From Ramlibacter sp. (lineage in GTDB: Bacteria; Pseudomonadota; Gammaproteobacteria; Burkholderiales; Burkholderiaceae_C), in the NCBI GenBank assembly GCA_029237735.1, contig JAQZBU010000030.1:1-56247 (forward strand): a DNA stretch of 56,247 nucleotides. The letters run 5' to 3'. The number at the start of each line of letters is the position of its first letter. Position 1 is the first letter of the stretch. The translations under genes and the position numbers were made by a program. The notes under the pieces are model-generated. The model saw only the letters and a program-made list of their open reading frames with translations, ran no database searches and was not told the DNA's origin. This document shows, piece by piece, positions 1 to 8,482 of this stretch.

Positions 1-38
1 TCTCGGGTCCTCTTCCTGGTTGCGTTTGCTTGTGGCGA
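1..38 (-). promoter_or_regulatory. Downstream of pilQ: purine-rich ribosome-binding-site-like stretch at the window edge
   Basis: Read on the minus strand, the bases after the pilQ stop contain AGGAAGAGG about 20 nt before the window ends. This looks like the ribosome binding site of a following gene whose start lies outside the window. In many betaproteobacteria the gene after pilQ is aroK (shikimate kinase), but no part of it is visible here, so that identity is only an expectation. Confidence 0.35.
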
Positions 39-2159
39 TCAGCGTGCGGCGGCGCGGTCGGCGATCATCTTCGGGGTAATGAACACCAGCATCTCCTGCT
101 TGTTGGAGGTGCGGCTCTTGTTCTTGAACAGGTTGCCAACGCCAGGGAGGTCGCCCAACAGCGGAACCTTGGCTTCGTTCTCGGTTTCCGTGAGTTCGAA
201 GATCCCGCCGATCACCACGGTGCCGCCGTTTTCGACGAGCACCTGCGTCTTGATGTGCTTGGTGTTGATCGCGATGCCCGCGGCTGTTGTTTCGCCGCGG
301 CTGTCCTTCGAGATGTCCAGGTCGAGGATGATGTTGCCCTCGGGGGTGATCTGCGGCGTCACCTCGAGCTTCAGCGTCGCCTTGCGGAACGATACCGATG
401 TCGCGCCGCTGGAAGTGGCCTGCTGGTAGGGGAATTCCGTGCCCTGCTCGATCAGCGCCTTGGTCTGGTCGGCCGTCACGATGCGTGGGCTGGACACGAG
501 CTTGCCCTTGCCGTCGGCCTCGAGTGCGGAGAGTTCGAGGTTAAGGAAGCGATTGGCCGCGGCGCTGAACAGCGATATGGCGAAGGACGAGGCGCTGAAC
601 CCGCCCTGGCCGGCTGCCGGCAGATTAACGAATGTCGTGTTGACCGTGTCGAGGTTGTTCTCGCTCTCGCCCGTGGTGCCTGAGACGGCGTTGTAAGTGC
701 CGCCCAGTGCGAGCCGGTTGCTGCCGCCGACTGAATATCCCGGATCGCCGCCGCGGATGCCGCGCAGGTCGCTGCCCCCCAAACGCACGCCGAGCGACTT
801 GCCGAATGTATCCGAGGCTTCGACGATGCGCGCCTCGATCAGCACCTGACGCACGGCGATGTCCAGCTTCGTGATCAGGCCTTGCACCTGTTCCAGACGC
901 GAGGCGATGTCGGTCACGAAGATCTGGTTGGTGCGCGGCTCGGCGATCACGCTGCCGCGCGTGCTGAGAATGCGGGCCGCACCGGTTCCGGCGGTAAGCT
1001 GCGCCGCGATGTCCACAGCCTTGGTGTAGTTGAGCTGGATGGATTGCGTGCGCAGCTGCTCCAGGCTCTGAATGGCGTTGCGGGACTCCAGGTCGAGTTT
1101 TTCCTTGGCCGCGATCTCGTCCTTGGGCGCGATCCACAACACATTCCCCGATTTGCGCATGCCCAGGCCCTTGGCCTGCAGGACGATGTCCAGCGCCTGG
1201 TCCCACGGGACATCCTTCAGGCGCAACGTCACGGCACCCGTCACGGAATCCGAAGTGACAATGTTGAAATTGGTGAAATCGGCGATCACCTGCAGCAGCG
1301 AGCGCACCTCGATGTTCTGGAAGTTCAGCGAGAGCTTCTCGCCGCTGAAGCCCGGGCCCTGCGTGAGCTTGCTGGGGTCGATCTTCTGCTGGCGCACTTC
1401 CACCACGAACTGGTTGTCGCTCTGGTAGGCGCTGTGCTCCCACGCGCCGCGGGGCTCGATCACTACGCGGACCCGGTCTCCGGTTTGGAAAGTCGTCACT
1501 GTCTGGACGGGCGTGCCGAAGTCGGACACGTCCAGCTTGCGGCGCAGGCCCTCGGGCAGCGACGATTTAAGGAATTCGACGACCAGGTTCTGGCCTTGCT
1601 GGCGAATATCGACGCCCACCTGGTTGCTGGGCAGGTCCACGACGATCTTGGCCGAACTGTCGCTGCCGCGGCGGAAGTCGAGGTCGCGGATTGGCTGGGT
1701 TTCGACGTTTCGGCTTTCGGCGAACACGGGCGCTGTGGTGCTCGCCGGGCCAGCGACTCCGACCGGGTCGAGCACGACCAGCAGCGACTTGCCCTGCAGT
1801 TGCGCCTTGTATGCGGCTGCGGCCTTGAGGTTCAACACGAGCCGCGTGCGGTCACCCGACTGCACCACGTTGACGGACCGCAGGTTGCCCTGGTTGATGT
1901 CCACTGTGGAACGACCCAGTCCGTTAGTCGCGCCGGGCACGTCGAGGGCAATTCGCGCGGGCGCCTGGATGGCGAAGCCCGCAGGCACGGCCGTGAGCGG
2001 CTGCGAGAAATCGATACGCACCACCTCGACGCCGCCCTGCATCGAGCTGGTGACGGATTCGACGACGGTTTGCGCTCGCAGCGCGGATGACCATCCTGCG
2101 GTGACCAAGAGGGCGGCGAAGGCCCACGCCATTCGCCATGTGATGTGGTTCTTGTTCAT
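39..2159 (-). CDS. pilQ: Type IV pilus outer-membrane secretin PilQ
   Basis: PilQ multimerises into the outer-membrane channel through which the type IV pilus leaves the cell; it also serves DNA uptake and twitching. The 706-residue protein starts with a signal peptide (cleavage near residue 29, after SALRAQ). Two AMIN-like peptidoglycan-binding regions follow (about 35-110 and 160-235), then the short secretin/TonB N-domain (about 285-345), a secretin N-domain (about 370-440), and the C-terminal secretin barrel with the VENGGTVVIGGIFE and VPLLGDLPGVGNLFK signatures. Length and domain order are normal for the family. It is the last gene of pilMNOPQ and its start overlaps the pilP stop by 4 nt, implying translational coupling. 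Confidence 0.97.
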   Translation of the reverse strand: MNKNHITWRMAWAFAALLVTAGWSSALRAQTVVESVTSSMQGGVEVVRIDFSQPLTAVPAGFAIQAPARIALDVPGATNGLGRSTVDINQGNLRSVNVVQSGDRTRLVLNLKAAAAYKAQLQGKSLLVVLDPVGVAGPASTTAPVFAESRNVETQPIRDLDFRRGSDSSAKIVVDLPSNQVGVDIRQQGQNLVVEFLKSSLPEGLRRKLDVSDFGTPVQTVTTFQTGDRVRVVIEPRGAWEHSAYQSDNQFVVEVRQQKIDPSKLTQGPGFSGEKLSLNFQNIEVRSLLQVIADFTNFNIVTSDSVTGAVTLRLKDVPWDQALDIVLQAKGLGMRKSGNVLWIAPKDEIAAKEKLDLESRNAIQSLEQLRTQSIQLNYTKAVDIAAQLTAGTGAARILSTRGSVIAEPRTNQIFVTDIASRLEQVQGLITKLDIAVRQVLIEARIVEASDTFGKSLGVRLGGSDLRGIRGGDPGYSVGGSNRLALGGTYNAVSGTTGESENNLDTVNTTFVNLPAAGQGGFSASSFAISLFSAAANRFLNLELSALEADGKGKLVSSPRIVTADQTKALIEQGTEFPYQQATSSGATSVSFRKATLKLEVTPQITPEGNIILDLDISKDSRGETTAAGIAINTKHIKTQVLVENGGTVVIGGIFELTETENEAKVPLLGDLPGVGNLFKNKSRTSNKQEMLVFITPKMIADRAAAR

Positions 2160-2698
2160 TTTGACCTCTCCTGCAATTGCAGCGTGGCGCTGCGCTCAAT
2201 CCATTCACCTGCGGCGTCCTGCACGATTTCGCGCATGACGACCTCTGTTTCAGCGACCTTGACGATCTTTCCGAAGTTCTGGCCCAGGTAATTGCCCGGC
2301 CGCACTTGGTACAGCAGGTTGTCGACGCGGACCAGGGCTACCGGCTTGCCCTCCTTCAACAGGCTGCCCACCATGGCCATGCTGTCCAGCGGATAGCTTT
2401 CGAGCGGCTCCTTGCGGCGGGCCAACTCTGGCGCCACTAGCCCCGCATTCGAGGTCGACTGGGCGGATTCCCGCTTCAGGGCCTGCGTCAGCTTCTGGTT
2501 GCTGAAGGGGTCCGTCGCGGCCTCCTGCGTATAGGGTTGGGGCGTGAATTTCTTGGGCTCGGGGATTGGCGTCACCTGCGGCTTGGTCAGCTGCCGCTGT
2601 TGGTTCATCCACGCCTGCAGCTCTTCCTGGCCGGACGGGGCGCAGGCCGTGAGCGCAAGCACGATCGAAACTGCCGAGGCTGCGGTCTTCGGGGTCAT
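2156..2698 (-). CDS. pilP: Type IV pilus assembly lipoprotein PilP
   Basis: PilP is the inner-membrane lipoprotein that links the PilN-PilO complex to the periplasmic domains of PilQ. The 180-residue product has a lipoprotein signal ending in a lipobox (LTAC, Cys19), a proline-rich linker with the ITPIPEPKKF-type stretch common to PilP, and a C-terminal beta domain (about 95-178) with the VRPGNYLGQNFGKI motif typical of the family. It overlaps pilQ downstream and pilO upstream by 4 nt each (ATGA junctions), so it sits in the middle of a tightly coupled operon. Confidence 0.96.
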   Translation of the reverse strand: MTPKTAASAVSIVLALTACAPSGQEELQAWMNQQRQLTKPQVTPIPEPKKFTPQPYTQEAATDPFSNQKLTQALKRESAQSTSNAGLVAPELARRKEPLESYPLDSMAMVGSLLKEGKPVALVRVDNLLYQVRPGNYLGQNFGKIVKVAETEVVMREIVQDAAGEWIERSATLQLQERSK

Positions 2699-3360
2699 TT
2701 CTTCTTGGCTCCGGGGGCCGCCTTGCGTTGCGCCGCGACCTCGTCGTGGTCCAGATAGCGGAACGTCTTGGCCGTGGCGTCCATTACCAGTCCACCGTCC
2801 TTTGTCGGTACAACACTGATGTTGTTCAGAGTCACGATACGCGACAGGTGAGCTATGTCGGCGGCAAACGCGCCCACGTCATGGAACTTGCCGGAGACCT
2901 TCAGGGCGATCGGCAATTCCGCGTAGTACTCTTTCACGCCGACCTGTCCGGGCCGGAACAGGTCGAAGTTCAGGCTACGTCCCAGGCCTGCCTGGTTGAT
3001 ATCCGAGAGCAGCGCGTCCATTTCGGCCTTGCTCGGCAGCTGCTTTTCGAGCTGCGTCACGTAAGTCAGAACCTGTTCGCGCTGTTTCTTGAGGGCCTCG
3101 AGGTTAACGGCCTGAGCCAGTTTTTTCGTGTAGTCCGCGCGCAGCGTCACTTCCTTGGCGCGTTCAGCTTCGAGCTCCTCGTCCGAGGTGCTGAGCCACG
3201 CGAACCAGAGCCCCGCGACGATGGCGCTCATGAGCACCAGGCACAGCAAGATCCGTGGCAACACGGGCCAGGAAGCCGGGTCGTTGGGATTCAGGCCCTT
3301 GAACTGCCCGACCAGCGCCTGCTGAAGCGCAGAGGTATTGATTTTGGGAGTGGTTGCCAT
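2695..3360 (-). CDS. pilO: Type IV pilus inner-membrane assembly protein PilO
   Basis: PilO pairs with PilN in the inner membrane to form the alignment subcomplex of the pilus machine. The 221-residue protein has a short cytoplasmic N-terminus, one transmembrane helix near residues 37-57, a coiled-coil segment rich in Lys, Glu and Gln (about 62-115), and a periplasmic ferredoxin-like domain containing LNFDLFRPG and the YYAELPIALKVSG stretch that marks PilO. It overlaps pilP by 4 nt and follows pilN after a gap of 5 nt. Confidence 0.95.
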   Translation of the reverse strand: MATTPKINTSALQQALVGQFKGLNPNDPASWPVLPRILLCLVLMSAIVAGLWFAWLSTSDEELEAERAKEVTLRADYTKKLAQAVNLEALKKQREQVLTYVTQLEKQLPSKAEMDALLSDINQAGLGRSLNFDLFRPGQVGVKEYYAELPIALKVSGKFHDVGAFAADIAHLSRIVTLNNISVVPTKDGGLVMDATAKTFRYLDHDEVAAQRKAAPGAKKK

Positions 3361-3365
3361 GTTGT

Positions 3366-4007
3366 TCAGGTCTTGGCGGGCGCGGAAGCGCTTGCGGCCG
3401 GGGCGGCCGAAGCGCCACTGGCGGCGGACGCGGCTTTCTGGGCTTCGCTGGCGCGCAGCAGACGCACGGTCATCTTGAAGTTGGCGACACGGCGCTGGTC
3501 ACGCGGGCTCAGGGACACGTTGCCCGAAGTAATCTCGACGAGTTCGGGCCGCGTCAACCACGGGCTGTTGTTGCCGAGGTTACGCAGGAGTTCCGACACG
3601 CGCTCGTTGGACTGCGCCGTGCCGGTGAGCGAGACGACCTGGTTGTCCTGCTTGAGGTTGCTCACGTAAACACCGTCGGGCAGTTGCTTGACCAGTTCAT
3701 TGAGCAGGTGCACGGGCATGTTGCGGTCGGCCTGCAGGTCTTCCACCGCCTGTTGACGTGCTCGCAGGGCCGCGATTTCGGCCTGCAACGTGGCGATATC
3801 CTTGATCTGACCCTCGAGGCGCTTGATCTCGGTTTGCAGGACCACGTTTTTGTCCTGCTGGTTGGAGATCTGGGCGGCGTACCAGAGGAAGATGATGCCG
3901 GCCATCACCCCGCCCGCCAGCGCCGAAGCACCCAGGGCGGCATAGAAAGCCTCGCGCTTGCGCTTGCGCGCTGCCTCGCGGTGCGGGAGCAGGTTGATAA
4001 GGATCAC
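3366..4007 (-). CDS. pilN: Type IV pilus inner-membrane assembly protein PilN
   Basis: PilN binds cytoplasmic PilM through its short N-terminal tail and PilO through its periplasmic part. I place the start at a GTG at 4007, giving MILINLLPHREAARKRK; INLLP is the conserved PilM-binding motif. This GTG overlaps the pilM stop (GTGA). Longer in-frame extensions lie wholly inside pilM and are not credible. The 213-residue product has one transmembrane segment (about 22-44), a coiled coil (about 50-85) and a periplasmic domain. The C-terminus is an Ala/Ser-rich, low-complexity tail (from about 190), which is common in this group. Confidence 0.94.
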   Translation of the reverse strand: MILINLLPHREAARKRKREAFYAALGASALAGGVMAGIIFLWYAAQISNQQDKNVVLQTEIKRLEGQIKDIATLQAEIAALRARQQAVEDLQADRNMPVHLLNELVKQLPDGVYVSNLKQDNQVVSLTGTAQSNERVSELLRNLGNNSPWLTRPELVEITSGNVSLSPRDQRRVANFKMTVRLLRASEAQKAASAASGASAAPAASASAPAKT

Positions 4008-5101
4008 TGCATGAACCTCCGCATGGCAAGGCCGCAGGAGGTCAGGTACGACGGGGCCTCCCGCCGCATCTTCTTCTCGCGAACCCCGTCGCCCACGTGC
4101 ATGCCCTCGAAAGGATTCGCAAGGTTGCACGGAAAGGACGTCTGCATGGTGACGGCGTCCGTCAGGCCCGGGAGCGCCGCCGAGCCGCCGGCGAGCATCA
4201 CGTAGTCGACTCGGTTGTGCGGCGTGCTGGTGAAGAAGAACTGCATGGCGCGGGCGACTTCCTGGGCCATGCTTTCCATGAACGGCTTGAGCACGCCCGA
4301 CTCGTAGTCCTCCGGCAGGTCGCCGTTGCGCTTCTTGTTTTCAGCCTCCTCCGGGGAGAAGCCGTACTGGCGCACGATGAGCTGGGTCAGTTGCGCCCCG
4401 CCGAAAGCCTGGTCGCGGTCGTAGAGAACTTCGTCGTTGCGGATGACCTGCATGCTGGTCGTAAAGGCGCCCACCTCGAACAGGGCGACCATCGTGTCCA
4501 CTCCTTCGTTCGGCAGGGACTGGATCAGCCGCCCGGCCGCGAGGCGTGAGGCGTACGACTCGACGTCGAGGATCATGGGCTTCAGGCCGGCGGCCTCCGC
4601 CAGCCCCTGACGGTCCTGCACCTTCTCCTTGCGCGACGCGGCGATCAGCACTTCGACGTCGCCCGAGGACGTGCTGCTGGGGCCGACGACGCAAAAATCG
4701 AGGCTCACCTCATCCAGAGAGAAAGGGATGTACTGATTGGCTTCAGCCTCCACCTGGGCTTCCAGGTCCTGCTCGGTCAGCCCGCCGGGCAGGATGATCT
4801 TCTTGGTGATCACGGCCGAAGGCGGCAGCGCCATGGCGACATTCCTGGTGCGGGTGCCGCTTTTCTTCACGACCCGGCGCATCGCCTGCGCGACTTCATC
4901 GAATTTCTCGACGTTGCCGTCTGTGATCCACCCCCGCTCCAGGGGCTCGATCGCGCAGCGCTCCAGTACGAGGTTGCCCTCCTTGTCACGCCCGAGCTCA
5001 ACCAGTTTGACGCTGGATGAGCTGATGTCCAAGCCCAGCATTGGCGCCGGCTGGCGGCTAAACAACGACCCCAAAGAGCTCAATTCGGTCTCCAGAAACA
5101 C
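4004..5101 (-). CDS. pilM: Type IV pilus actin-like ATPase PilM
   Basis: PilM is the cytoplasmic actin/FtsA-fold protein that binds the PilN tail and organises the inner-membrane pilus complex. Visible signatures are the phosphate-1 loop LGLDISSSSVKLVEL near residue 22, and the adenosine-binding MLAGGSAALPGL stretch near residue 310. The start shown is a GTG at 5101 with no clear Shine-Dalgarno sequence. A TTG at 5083, preceded by GGAGA at a good distance, would give MSSLGSLFSRQPAP and may be the true start. It is the first gene of pilMNOPQ and is divergent from ponA, the usual betaproteobacterial and pseudomonad arrangement. Confidence 0.95.
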   Translation of the reverse strand: MFLETELSSLGSLFSRQPAPMLGLDISSSSVKLVELGRDKEGNLVLERCAIEPLERGWITDGNVEKFDEVAQAMRRVVKKSGTRTRNVAMALPPSAVITKKIILPGGLTEQDLEAQVEAEANQYIPFSLDEVSLDFCVVGPSSTSSGDVEVLIAASRKEKVQDRQGLAEAAGLKPMILDVESYASRLAAGRLIQSLPNEGVDTMVALFEVGAFTTSMQVIRNDEVLYDRDQAFGGAQLTQLIVRQYGFSPEEAENKKRNGDLPEDYESGVLKPFMESMAQEVARAMQFFFTSTPHNRVDYVMLAGGSAALPGLTDAVTMQTSFPCNLANPFEGMHVGDGVREKKMRREAPSYLTSCGLAMRRFMQ

Positions 5102-5347
5102 CGTATTTCAAGGCGTAACAAACTTAAGATTTCACTTCAATGCTAGCCGTAACATCCTTGTCACGCAAAGGTTTTTTCCCAATTACCAGTACCAACCGTT
5201 GCCAAAAACCGACGAGTGAACCTGCCATACTGGTTAGTCCCGAGTTCCCCGATCAAACCAACTGCTGACTTTTTGATCTGACGTGCCAGCCGGTCCAGTG
5301 CCCGCCATTTTTTATAATGTGGCACTGGGACGCTACGTGGAAACCTG
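5102..5347. promoter_or_regulatory. Divergent pilM/ponA promoter region with an inverted repeat around the ponA -10 box
   Basis: This 246-bp gap separates pilM and ponA and must hold both promoters. On the plus strand a consensus TATAAT lies at 5313-5318, about 30 nt before the ponA ATG; no good -35 hexamer is visible at 16-18 bp. The -10 box is flanked by a perfect 8-bp inverted repeat, CCAGTGCC at 5295-5302 and GGCACTGG at 5321-5328, which could be an operator or a hairpin at the mRNA 5' end. No convincing sigma-54 element (TGGCAC-N5-TTGC) for the pilus operon was found. Confidence 0.6.
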
Positions 5348-7828
5348 ATGCCTTCTGACTCTTCTTCCGGGACTCCCGGCCCGTCCTCGCGCCGTCCCCG
5401 CTCCGGCCTCACTGGGTGGAAACGCGCCCTGGTGCACTTCGTGCTCTGGACTGTCGGCTTGGCCGCGGCGGGCTTCGCGTCACTCGTGATCATCGTTGCG
5501 GTTGCGCTGGCGGTCGCCTACCCCAACCTGCCCGACATCTCTGAGCTGTCCGATTACCGGCCCAAGCTTCCGCTGCGCGTGTACTCGGCCGAAGGCGTGC
5601 TGATCGGCGAGTACGGCGAGGAGCGCCGCAACCTCACCCCGATTGCCGACATACCCAAGGTCATGAAGGACGCCGTGCTGGCCATCGAGGACGCGCGCTT
5701 CTATTCCCACGGCGGGGTGGACTATCGCGGGCTGCTGCGCGCCGCGCTGGCCAACCTGGGGCGGGTGAAGAGCCAGGGCGCCTCGACGATCACCATGCAG
5801 GTCGCACGCAACGTGTACCTGTCGTCCGAAAAGACATTCACGCGCAAGCTATATGAAGTGCTGCTCACCTTCAAGCTGGAGCACCAGCTGAGCAAGAACC
5901 AGATCCTCGAGATCTACATGAACCAGATCTTCCTGGGGAACAGGGCTTACGGCTTTGCCGCGGCCGCTGACGCGTACTACGGCAAGCCCATGAAGGACCT
6001 GACAATCGCCGAGGCGGCCATGCTGGCCGGCCTGCCCAAGGCACCCTCAGCCTACAACCCCATCAGCAACCCCACACGCGCTCGCGCCCGGCAGCTCTAC
6101 ATCATCGAGCGGATGCAAGACAACGGCTTCATCACCGCTGAGGAGGCGGAAGCCGCGAAGAAGCAGGAGCTGAAGATCAAGAGCGGCGCGGACACCACGC
6201 GCGTACACGCGGAATACGTGGCCGAAACCGTGCGCCAGCTCGTCTATGCCCAGTACGGCGACGAAGCCTATACGCGCGGCCTGAACGTCTTCACCACGGT
6301 GAATGCGGCCCAGCAAGACGCGGCATACAAGGCGCTGCGCAAGGGCATCATGGATTACGAGCGCCGCCAGATCTACCGCGGCCCCGAGGAGTTCATCGAA
6401 CTGCCGGCCGATGCCAAGGACGCCGACGACGCGATCGACGATGCCCTGGCCGAACACCCCGATAACGGCGACGTCATGTCCGCCGTCGTGCTGGAGGCCA
6501 CCCCCAAGAAGATCGTGGCGGTGCGCCTGAACAGCGAGCACATTGAAATCACCGGCGAAGGTCTTCGCCCCGCCCAGTCCGGCCTGTCCGAGAAGGCGCC
6601 CCCCAAAATCCGCATCCGCCGAGGCGCCGTGATCCGTGTGGCCAAGACGCCCAAGAACACCTGGGAGATCACGCAACTGCCCGAAGTGGAAGGCGCCTTC
6701 GTGGCAATCGATCCGCGCGACGGTGCGATCCACGCCCTGGTGGGCGGGTTCGATTTCAACAAGAACAAGTTCAACCATGTCACCCAGGCCTGGCGCCAGC
6801 CCGGGTCGGGGTTCAAGCCGTTCATCTACTCGGCAGCCCTGGAAAAGGGATTTACGCCCTCCACCATCGTCAACGACGCCCCGCTCTTTTTCGACGCCGG
6901 CGTCACGGGCGGCCAGCCCTGGGAGCCGAAGAACTACGACGGCAAGTTCGAGGGTCCGTTGCCGCTGCACACGGCGTTGGCCAAGTCCAAGAACATGGTA
7001 TCGATCCGCGTGCTGCAAGCGGTGGGCACGCAGAACGCGCAGGACTGGATCACGCGTTTTGGCTTCGATGCCGAGAAACACCCTCCCTACCTCACCATGG
7101 CGCTCGGCGCCGGCGCGGTGACGCCGATGCAGATGGCTACCGGGTACGCGGTGTTCGCCAACGGCGGCTACCGCGTGAACCCGTGGCTGATCACCCGGAT
7201 CACCGACCAGAAGGGCAAGACCGTGGTTGAGAGCCAGCCGCCGCTGCCCAATGAATCGGTGCGTGCCATCGACGCGCGCAACGCCTTCATCATGTCCCGG
7301 CTGCTGCAGGAAGTCGCGCGCTCCGGCACAGCAGCGCGGGCACAGCGCGAGCTCAAGCGTACCGACCTGTATGGCAAGACTGGCACGACCAATGACTCGA
7401 TCGACACCTGGTTCGCCGGATTCCAGCCGACCATGGTGGCCGTCGTCTGGATGGGCTACGATGCGCCGCGCTCGCTGGGAGACCGCGAAACGGGCGGGGG
7501 GCTCTCCCTGCCGGTGTGGATCAATTTCATGGACAAGGCACTGAAGGGCGTGCCCGTGATGGAGCCCAGCGCGCCCGAAGGCGTAGTCAACATGGGCGGC
7601 GAGTGGTACTACGAGGAATACGCGCGTGGCGGCGGTGTCAGCAACCTGGGCGGCACCTCCGTGGACAGCGGCACCACGACACCCGCGCCGGGCATCCCCA
7701 CGTTGCCCGCGGTCCCGCGAGCGCCCGAGGACAAGAGCCTCATGAATTCGGACGGACTGCCGCCCAACCGCACACCATCCCCGCCCGGCGACGAGCGCAA
7801 GAGCATCCTGGACCTTTTCAGGAATTAA
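5348..7828 (+). CDS. ponA: Bifunctional penicillin-binding protein 1A (transglycosylase/transpeptidase)
   Basis: This class A PBP polymerises and cross-links peptidoglycan in the periplasm. The 826-residue protein has an N-terminal membrane anchor (about 28-55), a GT51 glycosyltransferase domain with the catalytic EDARFYSHGGVD segment and the QVARNVYLS and EIYMNQIFLG motifs, and a transpeptidase domain with the nucleophile motif SGFK (near residue 487), SKN (near 550) and KTGTT (near 675). An inserted OB-like region lies between the two enzymes (about 310-450), as in proteobacterial PBP1A. The C-terminal tail (after about 770) is Pro/Ser-rich. It converges with cyaY, with a 10-bp gap between stops. 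Confidence 0.97.
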   Translation: MPSDSSSGTPGPSSRRPRSGLTGWKRALVHFVLWTVGLAAAGFASLVIIVAVALAVAYPNLPDISELSDYRPKLPLRVYSAEGVLIGEYGEERRNLTPIADIPKVMKDAVLAIEDARFYSHGGVDYRGLLRAALANLGRVKSQGASTITMQVARNVYLSSEKTFTRKLYEVLLTFKLEHQLSKNQILEIYMNQIFLGNRAYGFAAAADAYYGKPMKDLTIAEAAMLAGLPKAPSAYNPISNPTRARARQLYIIERMQDNGFITAEEAEAAKKQELKIKSGADTTRVHAEYVAETVRQLVYAQYGDEAYTRGLNVFTTVNAAQQDAAYKALRKGIMDYERRQIYRGPEEFIELPADAKDADDAIDDALAEHPDNGDVMSAVVLEATPKKIVAVRLNSEHIEITGEGLRPAQSGLSEKAPPKIRIRRGAVIRVAKTPKNTWEITQLPEVEGAFVAIDPRDGAIHALVGGFDFNKNKFNHVTQAWRQPGSGFKPFIYSAALEKGFTPSTIVNDAPLFFDAGVTGGQPWEPKNYDGKFEGPLPLHTALAKSKNMVSIRVLQAVGTQNAQDWITRFGFDAEKHPPYLTMALGAGAVTPMQMATGYAVFANGGYRVNPWLITRITDQKGKTVVESQPPLPNESVRAIDARNAFIMSRLLQEVARSGTAARAQRELKRTDLYGKTGTTNDSIDTWFAGFQPTMVAVVWMGYDAPRSLGDRETGGGLSLPVWINFMDKALKGVPVMEPSAPEGVVNMGGEWYYEEYARGGGVSNLGGTSVDSGTTTPAPGIPTLPAVPRAPEDKSLMNSDGLPPNRTPSPPGDERKSILDLFRN

Positions 7829-7838
7829 ACACTCGCGC

Positions 7839-8165
7839 TCAGGCGAACTGCAGCGGCTGCCCTGCCTGCTCGGCTGCGTAACGAGAGAGGTTCGCGAAGA
7901 ACTCGCCGTTGCCCTTGGTGTCCATCCACTTCTCGCCATCGAATTTGTAGTGGAAACCACCGGCCCTTGCCGCCATCCAAACTTCATGCAGCGGTTTTTG
8001 CAGGTTGACGATGATCTGGCTGCCGTTGGCGAAGACCAGCGTGACCATTCCCCCAACCCGCTGGTTGTCGATGTCGGCGTCGGTCTCATCGTTGATGCGG
8101 TCGCAACAGGCCTCGATCCGCTTGAGCAGCGCCTCCGCTCGGTCCATGTATTCAGGGTCGGTCAT
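7839..8165 (-). CDS. cyaY: Iron-sulfur cluster assembly protein CyaY (bacterial frataxin)
   Basis: CyaY binds iron and modulates Fe-S cluster assembly on IscS/IscU. The 108-residue product matches the frataxin fold: an acidic N-terminal helix ([20 protein letters not shown] followed by ETDADID), the beta sheet containing [17 protein letters not shown], the conserved [18 protein letters not shown] and the [13 protein letters not shown]-terminus. Length is normal for CyaY. It is divergent from the small lipoprotein gene ahead of lysA, and a hairpin repeat lies in the gap. Confidence 0.95.
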   Translation of the reverse strand: MTDPEYMDRAEALLKRIEACCDRINDETDADIDNQRVGGMVTLVFANGSQIIVNLQKPLHEVWMAARAGGFHYKFDGEKWMDTKGNGEFFANLSRYAAEQAGQPLQFA

Positions 8166-8190
8166 TTCAGAGCCCGCCCGGCCGCCCGTA

Positions 8191-8236
8191 GGGCACTGAG
8201 GCCCCCTCGGGGGCCAGCGAACGTAGAGAGCGTGGG
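8191..8236. repeat. Short GC-rich hairpin resembling a Comamonadaceae intergenic repeat
   Basis: The stretch CTGAGGCCCCCTCGGGGGCC followed by AGCGAACGTAGAGAGCGTGGGGG contains a 7-bp GGCCCCC/GGGGGCC stem at 8200-8215 with a two-base loop. From memory, near-identical strings (ACTGAGGCCCCCTCGGGGG then CAGCGAAC...GCGTGGGGG) recur between genes in Acidovorax, Variovorax and relatives, so this is probably one copy of a dispersed element rather than a local terminator. Only one copy is in this window, so repetition is not shown here. Confidence 0.5.
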
Positions 8237-8245
8237 GGTCATCAT

Positions 8246-8257
8246 TACAATTTCACC
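8246..8257 (+). promoter_or_regulatory. -10 box for a possibly leaderless transcript
   Basis: TACAAT at 8246-8251 ends 6 nt before the ATG of the small lipoprotein gene at 8258. The usual distance from -10 box to transcription start would place +1 at or next to the start codon, and there is no Shine-Dalgarno sequence between. The mRNA may therefore be leaderless. No clear -35 hexamer is seen. Confidence 0.45.
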
Positions 8258-8482
8258 ATGTTGCGTGTTTTCCAAATTCTAGTCAGCGCCACCGCGCGGC
8301 GGCTTGTCCTTGCCGTGGGCGTGGTCGCAACGCTGGGCGGATGCGGGCAAAGAGGCCCGCTGTTTCTTCCAACTGGCGAGGCGGCGGCCGCAAGAGCCAC
8401 CTTGCCGCAGACCGTCATGCCGTCGCCCCCCGCTTCCGCGCCCACCACCACTGGCACCGCTTCGCCCATCCGCACCCCATGA
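8258..8482 (+). CDS. lptM: Small outer-membrane lipoprotein of the LptM (YifL) type
   Basis: The 74-residue product has a signal peptide ending in LGGCGQRGPLFLP; the C-G-(Q/R)-x-G-P-L-(Y/F)-x-P sequence after the lipobox Cys is the hallmark of LptM/YifL, a small lipoprotein that in E. coli assists assembly of the LPS translocon LptDE. The rest is a Pro/Ala/Thr-rich tail. It sits immediately before lysA, as in many proteobacteria, and its stop overlaps the lysA start (ATGA). The family match is good; the function in this organism is inferred. Confidence 0.85.
   Translation: MLRVFQILVSATARRLVLAVGVVATLGGCGQRGPLFLPTGEAAAARATLPQTVMPSPPASAPTTTGTASPIRTP

Noticed and set aside
5161..5493. Open frame of 110 codons on the minus strand across the pilM/ponA promoter gap
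   Set aside because: It overlaps the start of ponA, has no family resemblance and no ribosome binding site; the region is better explained as promoters.
6047..8089. Open frame of 680 codons antisense to ponA and cyaY
   Set aside because: It has shadow-frame composition and crosses two well-supported genes and their convergent junction.
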